The position numbers were made by a program, and so were the translations under genes. Of a stretch of DNA of 64,000 bases, positions 54,614-62,987 are shown piece after piece. This stretch comes from Nocardia sp. NBC_00508. Lineage in GTDB: Bacteria; Actinomycetota; Actinomycetes; Mycobacteriales; Mycobacteriaceae. The DNA lies in assembly GCF_036346875.1 (NCBI RefSeq), contig NZ_CP107852.1, positions 7,378,001 through 7,442,000 of the forward strand, in the 5' to 3' direction. The notes beneath the pieces were generated by a model that did not search any database, was not told the DNA's origin, and was given only the letters and a program-made list of their open reading frames with translations. The stretch's first letter is position 1; each line of letters opens with the position of its first letter.

Positions 54614-55405
54614 TTAACGGTCAGTCGGCCGGTCTGCGTCGTCGGCGGTGTCGGTGTCGGTGTCGGTGTCCGAAGACTTTGCGACCACCTGGACACGCCA
54701 CGGCAGGCGGAAGAGACTTGTCGGACTGCTGCGGATCCACTGCGTGATAGCGGCCAAGGCCGAGCCGAACGACACGAGGCTGGCGAGCAGCGCCCACTGC
54801 GTGAGAGTCGCGGAGGTGTAGGCAGACTGCCCCAATCCCGGCACTGCGAGTTTGCCATTGCCAAAAGCCCAGTTCATGAACGATCCGATCTGACCGCCCA
54901 GATCCGTGGTACGCGAAACCATCCCCTTCAGCTCACCGCTTTTGCTGTTGATGTGCAGCACGGTTATCAGCACAAAGACGGCGGTGGCCAGGGTGGACAT
55001 CGCCACAAGGCGGGTGATCGCCTCGAGGCGAAGCCGCAGATTGATCACTACCGCCAGGACGGTGATGAAGATGGCCGCACAGGCGAGGATGGCCCAGAAG
55101 CCCGAGATCTGCGCAGCGCGCGGTCTGTGTGTAGACCAGACGTTCAGGTAGACCGTGGTGTTTTGCATCCGGCCGAACGCATTGACCGTGACCGAGCCGT
55201 CGGGACCGCGAACACTGATCCACGGCCGGAACAGCAGGATGAGTGTCACCAGGCTGCCCACCGCCGCCCATGCATAGCCCCAGTACCCGCGCAGCGCGAC
55301 CTGATACGGTTTCGGCCCCTGCGGCACGGCGCCGCTCTCCGCCGGTTCCCGTGTGCCGCTCCTGCCGTGGGTTTCCTTCGCCCGCCAGGGAGTTGGCTCC
55401 ACCAT
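54614..55405 (-). CDS. Four-TM membrane protein of unknown function
   Basis: 263 residues: a hydrophilic N terminus (~35), TM1 about 40-62 (YAWAAVGSLVTLILLF), an outer loop with PWISVRGPDGSVTVNAFG, TM2 about 100-122, TM3 about 133-152, a second loop, and TM4 about 210-232. The C-terminal tail ends in TDTDTDTADDADRPTDR, encoded by the GGTGTC repeat. No family is recognised; similar proteins occur singly in Nocardia-type genomes (impression, not a search). Confidence 0.75.
   Translation of the reverse strand: MVEPTPWRAKETHGRSGTREPAESGAVPQGPKPYQVALRGYWGYAWAAVGSLVTLILLFRPWISVRGPDGSVTVNAFGRMQNTTVYLNVWSTHRPRAAQISGFWAILACAAIFITVLAVVINLRLRLEAITRLVAMSTLATAVFVLITVLHINSKSGELKGMVSRTTDLGGQIGSFMNWAFGNGKLAVPGLGQSAYTSATLTQWALLASLVSFGSALAAITQWIRSSPTSLFRLPWRVQVVAKSSDTDTDTDTADDADRPTDR
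54647..54670 (+). repeat. Hexanucleotide repeat (GGTGTC x4)
   Basis: Four perfect copies in the 3' end of the membrane-protein gene, encoding the minus-strand Thr-Asp run. Copy number may vary between strains without a frame change. Confidence 0.85.
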
Positions 55406-55855
55406 TGCCTCAGTTTAGGGTCGGACCACCTGGGAGTTCGGGGCCACCTCACCTCCAGTGGGAAGAGTGCACCGCGAGTGGGCCACAGGAGCATCCTCGC
55501 CGACGCGAGTGAATTCGGCGCCGCGGCGGCCCGCTTTCCGCGTGCGTCCACCCGGCCCGCATGGCGGCGGTAATTGCATCTGATGCGCACAGGGCTCGGT
55601 CTCCATCGCGCAACGATTGTCGCGCGTGACCGCAATGTGCGAAATATGGACGGTTTGCCTTGGGGTCACTGGACTTTTGGTATTTTTTGCGCAGATATTT
55701 GATGCCGGTTCCCCGGAAAAACCACCTCGGGTGATCTTCCCGTTACGCGCTGCGGGGGAACTTGACTTTTCCTTGTCTAGCGTTCGCGGTCCATAGGGTG
55801 AACCATGAAATCCGTGAGTCATCTTTAAAAGTTCACCCAAGTCGAAGGATGCGCA
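55406..55855. other. Intergenic stretch upstream of the small secreted peptide
   Basis: 450 bases without a supported gene. The second half is A+T-richer, including a T-rich segment near 55675-55690 and TTGACT at 55762-55767. An imperfect palindrome, GCGCAACGATTGTCGCGC, lies near 55606-55625 and may be an operator. Confidence 0.45.
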
Positions 55856-56023
55856 ATGTCCACCAGAATCACGAAAATCCTCGCCGCGGCCGCCATGATC
55901 CTGTCACTGGGTCTCGTCGCAGGTCCTGCTGCCTCCGCCGAAACGCCATCCGACATGGCGACGCCGGCATGGGGCTCGGTCGTTCTATGTTTCCCCCTCG
56001 GTAGCGTCGTCTGGTGTATCTGA
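55856..56023 (+). CDS. Small secreted peptide precursor (55 aa)
   Basis: ATG with AAGGA six bases upstream. Residues 1-28 form a clear signal peptide: basic start (MSTRITK), hydrophobic core ILAAAAMILSLGLVAG and an AxA cleavage site (PAASA before E). The mature ~27 residues read ETPSDMATPAWGSVVL then CFPLGSVVWCI at the C terminus, with two Cys eight residues apart that could form a disulfide loop. No family is recognised. No processing or modification gene is adjacent. The good ribosome site, signal peptide and clean stop make it a real gene rather than chance. Confidence 0.72.
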   Translation: MSTRITKILAAAAMILSLGLVAGPAASAETPSDMATPAWGSVVLCFPLGSVVWCI

Positions 56024-56463
56024 GACCGCCTGCCGCGCAGCCCACAGTGAGCTGAGTGTGGCCTGCACCAACCGATTTCGAAGTCCTTGTCAGGTTTGTT
56101 AAGGAGGCGCAGCCCAGCAGCTGTCGCCGTACATCGATCAGCCGATGCGGCGACACTGCCGATCGAAACCGGACTAATCCCCACCTACGCGCCGCTGGAG
56201 CCGTATTCCGACGGGCGCGGCCATTCCCGCCTTTCCGTGTGCATCAGCCGAATTCGGCAGTAAGCCGGCATTCTCGGGGCCACGAATCAATGATCTGGAT
56301 GTCTTCCGCGACCAGCCGTCGCGGACGCTTGTGCCCAGATCGACGCCCCATCTTCTTCTCGCTCTCCGCGCGCTCGCGGTGCGCTTCAGGTCACCTGCGA
56401 GATGTCACACTCGGCGGTCCCACTTCGTCTACTCGCCGGACAATCCACACGGAGGAGGTTGCG
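56024..56463. other. Intergenic stretch, no supported gene
   Basis: About 440 bases between the secreted peptide and the NmrA-like reductase. The reductase frame extends upstream through part of it without a plausible start. Nothing else is seen. Confidence 0.45.
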
Positions 56464-57222
56464 ATGCGAATCGCGGTTGTCGGAGCGAGCGGGCGGATCG
56501 GCCGAGAGGTCGTGGACGTGCTGCGGAGTCGTGGCCATGAGGTGCTCGGGGTCACCCGATCGTCAGGCGTGGACGTCTACGCGGCAGAAGGCCTGGCACA
56601 GGCGCTGGCCGGAGCGGATATCGTGGTGGACGCGGTCAACGCGACGACCACCGAAACGGCGGCGGTGACGGACTTCTTCCGCACCGTCGCGCGGAACGTG
56701 CAACGCGCGGCGGCCGCTGCGGGGGTGCGGCGGATCGCACTGGTCTCGATCATCGGTATCGATCGGTTCACCGCCGGGCACTACGCCGGAAAGCTGGCGC
56801 AGGAGCATGCCTACCGGGAAGGCCCGGTACCGGTGCGGATCCTGCGAGCCGCCCAGTTCCACGAATTCACCGAGATGATGCTCGACTGGACCACCCGCGG
56901 CGACACCGCCTACGTCCCGAAATACCGGGCTCAGCTCGTCGCTGCCCGCACGGTCGCGGAGAAGCTCGCCGAAATGGCCATCGAGGACAACGGCGCCGAG
57001 TTGGTCGAAATCGCCGGGCCGCATGAGCTCGAGCTAGCCGCGGCTGTTGCGAGAGTGGCTACGCTCCGGGGAAGGCCGGCTCGCGTGGAAGAAATCGTCG
57101 ACACCGACGACCCGGATCACGAGTTGCAGGCTGACGGCGCCTTGCTGCCCGGGCACGAGGCCCTTCTCGCCGGGCCGACGTTCGAGGAGTGGCTCGAGCA
57201 CAAGTATCCGGCGCGGCCGTGA
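56464..57222 (+). CDS. NmrA-like NAD(P)-binding protein (atypical SDR)
   Basis: 252 residues. Nucleotide-binding motif IAVVGASGRIGREVVDVLRS at the N terminus, then ADIVVDAVNATTTETAAV near residue 55 and RIALVSIIGIDRF near 92. Atypical SDRs of this kind bind NAD(P)H and act as reductases or as redox sensors for other proteins. The ATG is chosen from a strong GGAGGAGG site at 56451-56458. A perfect 13-bp stem-loop follows the gene. Confidence 0.9.
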   Translation: MRIAVVGASGRIGREVVDVLRSRGHEVLGVTRSSGVDVYAAEGLAQALAGADIVVDAVNATTTETAAVTDFFRTVARNVQRAAAAAGVRRIALVSIIGIDRFTAGHYAGKLAQEHAYREGPVPVRILRAAQFHEFTEMMLDWTTRGDTAYVPKYRAQLVAARTVAEKLAEMAIEDNGAELVEIAGPHELELAAAVARVATLRGRPARVEEIVDTDDPDHELQADGALLPGHEALLAGPTFEEWLEHKYPARP

Positions 57223-57260
57223 CCGGGTAACAGTCGCGCACAGCATGAAATCTCGCCGCT

Positions 57261-57290
57261 GATCGGGGCCACCGCATGGTGGCCCCGATC
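57261..57290 (+). terminator. Intrinsic terminator hairpin
   Basis: GATCGGGGCCACC, loop GCAT, then the exact complement: a 13-bp perfect stem, 39 bases past the reductase stop. No T run, as is common in actinobacteria. Confidence 0.7.
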
Positions 57291-57361
57291 CCGTCGTCTC
57301 TGCACGCTTGACTTCAGGTCGACCTCAACTCGCACGCTGTTGGCACCGCGAGGAAAGGGAG

Positions 57362-58087
57362 ATGATGACAACGTTCGGAGAACAGCAGAGCCGAGGCTAT
57401 GACCGGCGGGCCACCCGGCTGCTCGGTGGTCTGTACCACCTGATTGCGGCGGACATCGATGCCGCGACGCAGCCGGGTGCATGGGTGCTCGACGTGGGAA
57501 CCGGACCGGGAAGGCTGCTGACGCGATTGCTTTCTCGCCGAATGGATCTGCGGCTTCACGGGGTGGATCTGTCGCCGCACATGATCGAAATCGCCGAACG
57601 GACTCTGGCCGGCGACCAAGCGGAGTTATCCGTGGGGGATGTCGGCGCGCTCCCCTATCCCGACGACAGCTTCGACCTGGTCGTGTCGAGCCTGAGCCTG
57701 CACGAATGGCCCGACGTGGAACGGGCGATCGCGGAGCTGGCGCGAGTGCTGCGGCCCGGCGGCACGGTAGCGATCTACGACTTCCGATTCGTGCCCGCGG
57801 CGGCCGCACTGAGCGCTTTGCGCCACTCGTTCCCGGCGGCGACGGTGCGGCGTGAGACGGTGCGTCCAGGCGACATCCGATCGGGCTGTATGCACGATTC
57901 AGCGCTCACGCCGCCTAGAGTGCGGGTATGGCGGGCGGCGACATGTCGATCGGTGATCTCGCGGCACGGTTCGGTCTCGCCACGCACGTGCTGCGGCACT
58001 GGGAGGACGCCGGCTTGCTCGCTCCACGGCGAGACGGCGCCGGACGCCGCCGCTATCGCGACGAAGACACCGAGACGGTGGCGATGA
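57362..58087 (+). CDS. SAM-dependent methyltransferase, C terminus probably frameshifted
   Basis: 241 residues as read. The first ~170 form a good class I methyltransferase: VLDVGTGPGRLLTRLLSRRM near residue 41, HGVDLSPHMIEIAERT near 63, VGDVGALPYPDDSFDLVVSS near 88, EWPDVERAIAELARVLRPGG near 113. After VRRETVRPG the text becomes Arg/Ser/Cys-rich and overlaps the MerR gene by 160 bases in another frame, which is not normal coding. A frameshift or lost 3' end around 57850-57890 is likely. The start follows AGGAAAGGGAG. The catalytic core may still work. Confidence 0.75.
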   Translation: MMTTFGEQQSRGYDRRATRLLGGLYHLIAADIDAATQPGAWVLDVGTGPGRLLTRLLSRRMDLRLHGVDLSPHMIEIAERTLAGDQAELSVGDVGALPYPDDSFDLVVSSLSLHEWPDVERAIAELARVLRPGGTVAIYDFRFVPAAAALSALRHSFPAATVRRETVRPGDIRSGCMHDSALTPPRVRVWRAATCRSVISRHGSVSPRTCCGTGRTPACSLHGETAPDAAAIATKTPRRWR

Positions 58088-58389
58088 TCCTGCTCGGCAA
58101 GCGGGTGGGGTTGTCGCTGGACGAGCTCGCCACACTCTTCGCCGAAGCATCCGACCGGACCGCTCGCCGCGCGCTGCTGCGGGCGCACCGCGACCAGCTC
58201 GTGCGCCACATCGCCCAGGCCACGGCGGCACTCGAGACCATCTCGCACGCCCTGGACTGCGACGCCGAGGACTTCCGCAGCTGCCCGCACTTTCAGGCGA
58301 AAGTCGCCCACGCGCTCGCGCCTGCGGCCGGAGCAGACCGTTCCGAACTGCCTTCGGCGGTCACGGGCCGGTCAAGGCGCCGAGTGTAA
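57928..58389 (+). CDS. MerR-family transcriptional regulator
   Basis: 153 residues. N-terminal winged helix-turn-helix: MSIGDLAARFGLATHVLRHW then EDAGLLAPRRDGAGRRRYRD, and a dimerisation helix from about 85. The C-terminal region has two Cys (ALDCDAEDFRSCPHF), a possible ligand- or metal-sensing pair. ATG 57928 or 57943. Target unknown; the methyltransferase gene it overlaps is a candidate. Confidence 0.88.
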   Translation: MAGGDMSIGDLAARFGLATHVLRHWEDAGLLAPRRDGAGRRRYRDEDTETVAMILLGKRVGLSLDELATLFAEASDRTARRALLRAHRDQLVRHIAQATAALETISHALDCDAEDFRSCPHFQAKVAHALAPAAGADRSELPSAVTGRSRRRV

Positions 58390-58563
58390 ATCGTTATGGC
58401 GCACGGTTTTCCGCTCTGACGGTTGAGTTTGCGACGATCCGGCCGGTGCGGGACGATGGGATGACAAGAGGGGGGTTCTGCGCCTGTTTTCGCCGATTAG
58501 GATCGAGTTCCGCGAACCGGTGACACAGCAGACAGTGACACTTCGACTCGATAGAGGTGCCCC

Positions 58564-58764
58564 GTGAGCAAGACAATTCGAATCCCGGCGGCAGAACTCG
58601 CCGACCATATCGGCGAATCGGTGGTCGGGTATGGCACCCTCACGCAAGCGGGAGTGGTCCAGCCCGGCGGCGATCTCGTAGTCGCGGTTTTCGGCGTGGA
58701 GACCGATCGTCGCGAAAAATCGTTTACGCCAGGCCAATTGGTGGAACTGGAGGTCGCCGAGTAA
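58564..58764 (+). CDS. Small protein of unknown function
   Basis: 66 residues, soluble, mixed beta-type composition: AELADHIGESVVGYGTLTQA then VFGVETDRREKSFTPGQLVE. GTG start with an AGAGGTG ribosome region. No family is recognised. A bidirectional-looking hairpin separates it from the convergent membrane protein. Confidence 0.65.
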   Translation: MSKTIRIPAAELADHIGESVVGYGTLTQAGVVQPGGDLVVAVFGVETDRREKSFTPGQLVELEVAE

Positions 58765-58784
58765 GCACGAACAGGCCATCGGCG

Positions 58785-58810
58785 TGGTGGAGCCGCATTC
58801 GACTCCACCA
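58785..58810. terminator. Shared terminator hairpin between convergent genes
   Basis: TGGTGGAG and CTCCACCA around a 10-base loop, placed between the stops at 58764 (+) and 58826 (-). Confidence 0.6.
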
Positions 58811-58825
58811 TGCCGACCGATCGGC

Positions 58826-59107
58826 TCAGCCGATCAGCGCGTTCATGATCGTGCCCGCGCTGGTGGCGATGACGCCGCCGACCATGCCGCCCGCGACCAT
58901 CTTCGCGGAGGCGAGCGGACCGCCCTGCCATTTCTCCCAGGCGAATTTTCCTCCCGCGTACATGATTCCGGTGACGCCGGAGAGAATCACGAACCACGTG
59001 AAGTACCGGAGCAACTGGAGGATTTTGTCCGAATTGGGTGGAGCTTCCGGGACAGGATCCTCCACCTGAGCCATCAGGAACGCTTCGACTGCCGTATGGA
59101 TCATCAT
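58826..59107 (-). CDS. Small two-TM membrane protein, VirB2/TrbC-like topology
   Basis: 93 residues: a ~35-residue hydrophilic N terminus, TM1 about 43-62 (LLRYFTWFVILSGVTGIMYA), a short loop with GGKFAWEKWQ, and TM2 about 72-92 (MVAGGMVGGVIATSAGTIMN). The length and the two closely spaced helices recall pilin-like VirB2/TrbC subunits, but no conjugation genes are present, so this is topology only. ATG at 59107 preferred over 59149. Confidence 0.65.
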   Translation of the reverse strand: MMIHTAVEAFLMAQVEDPVPEAPPNSDKILQLLRYFTWFVILSGVTGIMYAGGKFAWEKWQGGPLASAKMVAGGMVGGVIATSAGTIMNALIG

Positions 59108-59283
59108 TGATCGTCTCCGTCGCGTTGCCTCTGGACAAGTTATACGCAATCGCTATGACGATCGAAGTATCGCGATCCGCGCAGCATCCGTCAACCCTCC
59201 GCCGGGACAAGGGCAACCCGCCGGACTCGGGTAGCCCGCCCCGGAATCGGTGTCAGATCGCCGTGGACGGGTAGTGCCCTGGT

Positions 59284-59553
59284 GTGAGCGACGACGGTGA
59301 TGGCGCAGCGGCCGCCGACCTGGATCCGACGGCCGCGCGCGCGGTGATCGAGCAAGCCAAGGGCGCGGTGATGCTGGCCTACGGAATCGACGCCGAGGAA
59401 GCATTCACCCTGCTGCGGGTGCGTTCCCAGGAGACCAACATCAAGCTGCGGGTTCTCGCCGCCAGAGTGGCCGCCGAACTGCCCTCCGTCTGCCCGCCCA
59501 CGGTCACCGGCGAGCTGCGCAGCCGCCTCGACCAACTCCTGTGGACGGCGTGA
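59284..59553 (+). CDS. Stand-alone ANTAR-domain RNA-binding regulator
   Basis: 89 residues, almost all ANTAR: ARAVIEQAKGAVMLAYGIDA then EEAFTLLRVRSQETNIKLRV, with the conserved AKG(A/M)LM-type helix and the Ala/Arg pattern. ANTAR proteins bind paired RNA hairpins and prevent termination. It lacks the usual GAF or receiver sensor, so control must come from expression or a partner. GTG start. Confidence 0.88.
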   Translation: MSDDGDGAAAADLDPTAARAVIEQAKGAVMLAYGIDAEEAFTLLRVRSQETNIKLRVLAARVAAELPSVCPPTVTGELRSRLDQLLWTA

Positions 59554-59617
59554 GCGACCGGAGTTTCCTGGACAAGTGGTTGTCCGGGCACTGTCCGTAG
59601 CGGCTGGCGCGCGGTCG

Positions 59618-60382
59618 CTACCGCTTCTGGGCGACGGCGAACACTCGCCGGAACGGCAGCCAGGTGGTGCCATCGTTCCGGCGCGGATAGGCGGCGCGTA
59701 GCAGTGGGGCGAGCTGGGCGGTGAATTCGCGCCAGTCCGCGTCGTCGAGCACGCTGCGGACAGGGCGCAGCGCGGTTCCGGCGACCCAGCCGAGCACCGG
59801 GTCGTCACCCGTCAAACGCTGGAGGTAGGTCGTTTCCCAGGCGTCGACGGCACCACCGGCAGCGGCGAGTACATCGGCGTATCCCGCCGGATCGAGCACC
59901 GCCCGCGGATCCAGGATGCCCGCCCGGCCGAGACGGTCGCGCCATTCGCCGCGGGCGGCCACTTGCCGGATCGCTCGATGGGAGGGTGCGTCGAAGTTTC
60001 CGGGAACCTGAATCGCCAACCACGCCCCTTCGGGTAGTCGCCGCATCCATTCCGTCAGCAAGGCGGGATGTCCGGGCACCCAGTGCAGGACGGCATTGCA
60101 TAGGACGACATCGGTATCCGCGCCCGGCTGCCAGTCCTGCACGGCGCCGAGCGTCGCATCGATACCGCGATCGCGCGCTTCCGCGACCATGTCGGGTGAC
60201 GAGTCGAGTGCCTGGATTGCCGCGCCGGGCCAGCGCTGCGCGAGCCTGCCGGTGAGATGCCCTGGACCGCAGCCGAGGTCGACCACCCGCCGGGGTTCGG
60301 TGGCGCCGACCCTACTCAGCAGGTCGAAGAAGGGACGCGACCGGTGGTCACCGAAGGCGAGGTACTGCTGGGGATCCCACAT
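59618..60382 (-). CDS. tam: Trans-aconitate 2-methyltransferase-like enzyme
   Basis: 254 residues, against 252 in E. coli Tam. It starts MWDPQQYLAFGDHRSRPFFD, as Tam does; SAM motif VVDLGCGPGHLTGRLAQRWP near residue 33; LDSSPDMVAEA near 58; WQPGADTDVVLCNAVLHWVP near 80; and the closing block FRRVFAVAQKR. It methylates trans-aconitate, a spontaneous aconitate side product that inhibits aconitase. ATG at 60382 with GGAG six bases upstream. Confidence 0.88.
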   Translation of the reverse strand: MWDPQQYLAFGDHRSRPFFDLLSRVGATEPRRVVDLGCGPGHLTGRLAQRWPGAAIQALDSSPDMVAEARDRGIDATLGAVQDWQPGADTDVVLCNAVLHWVPGHPALLTEWMRRLPEGAWLAIQVPGNFDAPSHRAIRQVAARGEWRDRLGRAGILDPRAVLDPAGYADVLAAAGGAVDAWETTYLQRLTGDDPVLGWVAGTALRPVRSVLDDADWREFTAQLAPLLRAAYPRRNDGTTWLPFRRVFAVAQKR

Positions 60383-60779
60383 AGGCCGCTCCACGTATTT
60401 ACCAAACCGTACGTACGTACTGTACGCCTCGATCCGGCCCACTGCATCGGCCGCATCTCCGGCGTTTCGGCCATCGCGCGGCTGCCAACGCTCGCGTGAC
60501 ATCGATCGGTCACAGCCAGGTCTCATCCTGGGCCGAGCAGCGCCGCACCCACGCGCGTCGTCGAGCAGATGGCGCAGTGGACAATCGAGTGAACGCGAAC
60601 GACCTCGAGAGGTCGAAGGCGCCGCTGACACACCAGTTCCGCGCAGCGCCGCGGGCGTGGGAGGCGAAATCATCTGGCCTGACCAGCTTTTCGCGCCCCG
60701 TCGGCCAGCTCACGACCGAAGGCGAAAACATACTCTGCATCACGGTTTCGTAACGGACGACTGTGGGTATTACATAGCT
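60383..60779. other. Intergenic stretch, no supported gene
   Basis: About 400 bases between divergent genes. A direct-repeat-like run, CGTACGTACGTACTGTACG, at 60409-60427 stands out and may be an operator for the Tam gene or for the small membrane-protein gene. Confidence 0.4.
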
Positions 60780-60971
60780 ATGACGGATCACCGACCAACC
60801 CGGATCGCCGGTGTGGAACGGGGAACCGGCGCGCTCGCTTTGGCCACGTGCCTTGCCTTTTCGATCGGCATCGCGATGCTCACGCAGTCCCTGTTCTCCA
60901 CCCTGGTGGCCTGCGCGAGCATCGTGGCCGGGGTCACATTGGTTCTGAACATCCTGCCGCACAGGACATAA
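60780..60971 (+). CDS. Small two-TM membrane protein
   Basis: 63 residues: a short polar N terminus (MTDHRPTRIAGVERG), TM1 about 17-35 (LALATCLAFSIGIAMLTQSL) and TM2 about 38-57 (LVACASIVAGVTLVLNILPH). There is no strong ribosome site. No family is recognised. Confidence 0.5.
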   Translation: MTDHRPTRIAGVERGTGALALATCLAFSIGIAMLTQSLFSTLVACASIVAGVTLVLNILPHRT

Positions 60972-61043
60972 CCCGCAGGGTCCTTGCCCCACGCCTCGAA
61001 TCCTGATGGCATCTACCCAGGTACCGACGCCACGGAGGCAGAC

Positions 61044-61490
61044 ATGCTGTCATTGCAGGAGATTTCGGATCGGCTCGAGATCGAGGATTTGATGGTGCGG
61101 TATTCGCACGCGGTGGATACCCGGCAGTGGGATCTGCTGGACGAGGTCTTCACACCGGACGCGCACATCGACTACTCGACAATGGGCGGCTCGGTGGGTG
61201 ACCTCACCGCCACCAAGAAGTTCCTCGCCTCCGTCCTGCCCAATTTCCCGGCCTTCCAACACCTGATCAGCAATTCATCCATCACCGTCGACGGCGACAC
61301 CGCCACCGGGCGGACGATGTGTCACAACCCGATGCTGATGTCCGGCGGCGACGGCCCGCCGACGATGATGCTGTGCGGCCTGTGGTATCTGGACACGTTC
61401 GTCCGCGTCGACGGGCACTGGCGCATCAAGGAACGGATCGAGGAGAAGAGCTTCCTCTTCGTCGCGCCCTCCGCGCCCGGCATGGGCTGA
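61044..61490 (+). CDS. SnoaL-like / NTF2-fold protein
   Basis: 148 residues. A cone-shaped alpha+beta NTF2 fold is suggested by EIEDLMVRYSHAVDTRQWDL near residue 10, FTPDAHIDYSTMGG near 36 and a closing GHWRIKERIEEKSFLF. The group includes SnoaL-like cyclases, dehydratases and isomerases, many without known substrate. The ATG at 61044 follows GGAGG by five bases. Confidence 0.85.
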   Translation: MLSLQEISDRLEIEDLMVRYSHAVDTRQWDLLDEVFTPDAHIDYSTMGGSVGDLTATKKFLASVLPNFPAFQHLISNSSITVDGDTATGRTMCHNPMLMSGGDGPPTMMLCGLWYLDTFVRVDGHWRIKERIEEKSFLFVAPSAPGMG

Positions 61491-61508
61491 TACGGGCAGC
61501 CGGCGACC

Positions 61509-62819
61509 TCAGCGCGGGGTGAGTGCCGATGTCGCGGCGTCCGGAGCCTCGGCGGTCTGCGCGTGCGGCTGCTGCGCGCGCCGTACCGGAGTTCCCCGCC
61601 TGCTGCCGACCACGAACAGCGCGACCAGCACGACGCTGAACCACACGTAGGTATTGCCGAGGACGTGCTGCCATGGCGTCCACGCGGTTTCACGACGCTC
61701 GCCGTCGGGCAGCCAGTTGTGCGGACCGATCACGAACACCGCCGTGGTGATCACGAACGTCACCCACCAGCCGATCGCCTGCCTGCCGGGCAGGCGAGTC
61801 GCGTAGCCGACGAGGGCGAACAACGCGGGCGCGATCCATACCCAGTGGTGCGACCAGGAGATCGGCGAGACGAGCAGAGTGAATACGGCGTTGAGGGCCA
61901 GCACGAGCGCGGGGAGGTCCGCGGCCCGGCGCATGGCGGCGATGACCAGCGCGAGCAGCGCCGCGCCGAGCACCAGCCAGACCACAGTGAACGCGGGCTC
62001 GGGCACCTCGAACCTGGCGAAGACTGCCTGAATCGACTGATTGGTATGGAATGCGGAGCCGCTCAGCCCGGACACGTTACCGAGCCCACCGAACCAGTAC
62101 TTGATCGACTCTTTCGGAAGGATCGCGAAGCCGAGGGCTGTCGCGGCCGCACCGGTCACGGCGGCGGTCGCCGCCGCACGGTAGTCCCGGCGTACCAGGA
62201 AGTACAGCACGAACGCCGCGGGCGTCAGCTTGATCGCGGCGGCGATACCGATCAGCATGCCCCGGCGCCAGCGTGGCTTGTGCGTCAGGCAATCCGCGGC
62301 GACCAGCGCCATCAGCAGCAGGTTGACCTGACCGAAGTCCAGCGTCGAATGAATCGGCTCCAGCAGTAGTCCCAGCGGCGTCGCGCAGGCCGTTGCCCAC
62401 ACCGCCGACCTGCGCTGCGACTCCTCCGGCCACACCCGCCGGGCGACCAAGTAGAGCGTGACGGCGAGCGCGGCCACCGAGGAGACGAAGAAGCTCAGCG
62501 CGGCCACATCCCAGGGCAGCATTGCGAACGGGCCCAGCGCGAGCGCGGCGAACGGCGGATAGATGAACGGAAGACCCGCGCCGATGGTGGTCTGTGGCAG
62601 CTGACCGTACATGTCGGCGCCGTGCCGCATGGCGTCGACGCCGAGCCGATAGACCTGCAGATCGATGAACCCGCCGGTGATCTCGTCGAAGGGCCAGACC
62701 GGCATCAGGAGACAGAAGGCGGAGAACGCCACCGACAGGACCGGCGCCAGCCGCAACAGACGCCCGAGTCGACGGTTATGGGACATCGGCGTTTCGGCGG
62801 CGGCGCTGACACTACTCAT
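61509..62819 (-). CDS. GT87-family polyprenyl-phosphate-mannose mannosyltransferase
   Basis: 436-residue integral membrane protein, about ten or more TM segments. Conserved Asp in the first loop (GGFIDLQVYRLGVDAMRHG near residue 51), then LPFIYPPFAALALGPFAMLP near 84, LDFGQVNLLLMALVAADCL near 162, and SPISWSHHWVWIAPALF near 315: the DUF2029/GT87 pattern of PimE and Rv2181-type enzymes. These add alpha-1,2-mannose to PIMs or lipoarabinomannan using polyprenyl-phosphate-mannose outside the membrane. The C-terminal ~35 residues are cytoplasmic-like. Confidence 0.9.
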   Translation of the reverse strand: MSSVSAAAETPMSHNRRLGRLLRLAPVLSVAFSAFCLLMPVWPFDEITGGFIDLQVYRLGVDAMRHGADMYGQLPQTTIGAGLPFIYPPFAALALGPFAMLPWDVAALSFFVSSVAALAVTLYLVARRVWPEESQRRSAVWATACATPLGLLLEPIHSTLDFGQVNLLLMALVAADCLTHKPRWRRGMLIGIAAAIKLTPAAFVLYFLVRRDYRAAATAAVTGAAATALGFAILPKESIKYWFGGLGNVSGLSGSAFHTNQSIQAVFARFEVPEPAFTVVWLVLGAALLALVIAAMRRAADLPALVLALNAVFTLLVSPISWSHHWVWIAPALFALVGYATRLPGRQAIGWWVTFVITTAVFVIGPHNWLPDGERRETAWTPWQHVLGNTYVWFSVVLVALFVVGSRRGTPVRRAQQPHAQTAEAPDAATSALTPR

Positions 62820-62987
62820 CCGCGGCGACTATACCGACCTATGTCCGCTCGTTCAGTATGTGGGAGGGTCCGGTCGCGCTCGTCGCGTGAAGGCCGCGAA
62901 ACCGGGTAAGCCACCGGCAGCCCGAAGCAGCGGAGGAGGTCGGCAGATGGCGGTCACAGCCCCGATCCGGGCGGGAGGCGATCGGCG

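Noticed and set aside
54647..54670. Repeat array as a CRISPR candidate
   Set aside because: Only four six-base units, no spacers, inside a coding gene.
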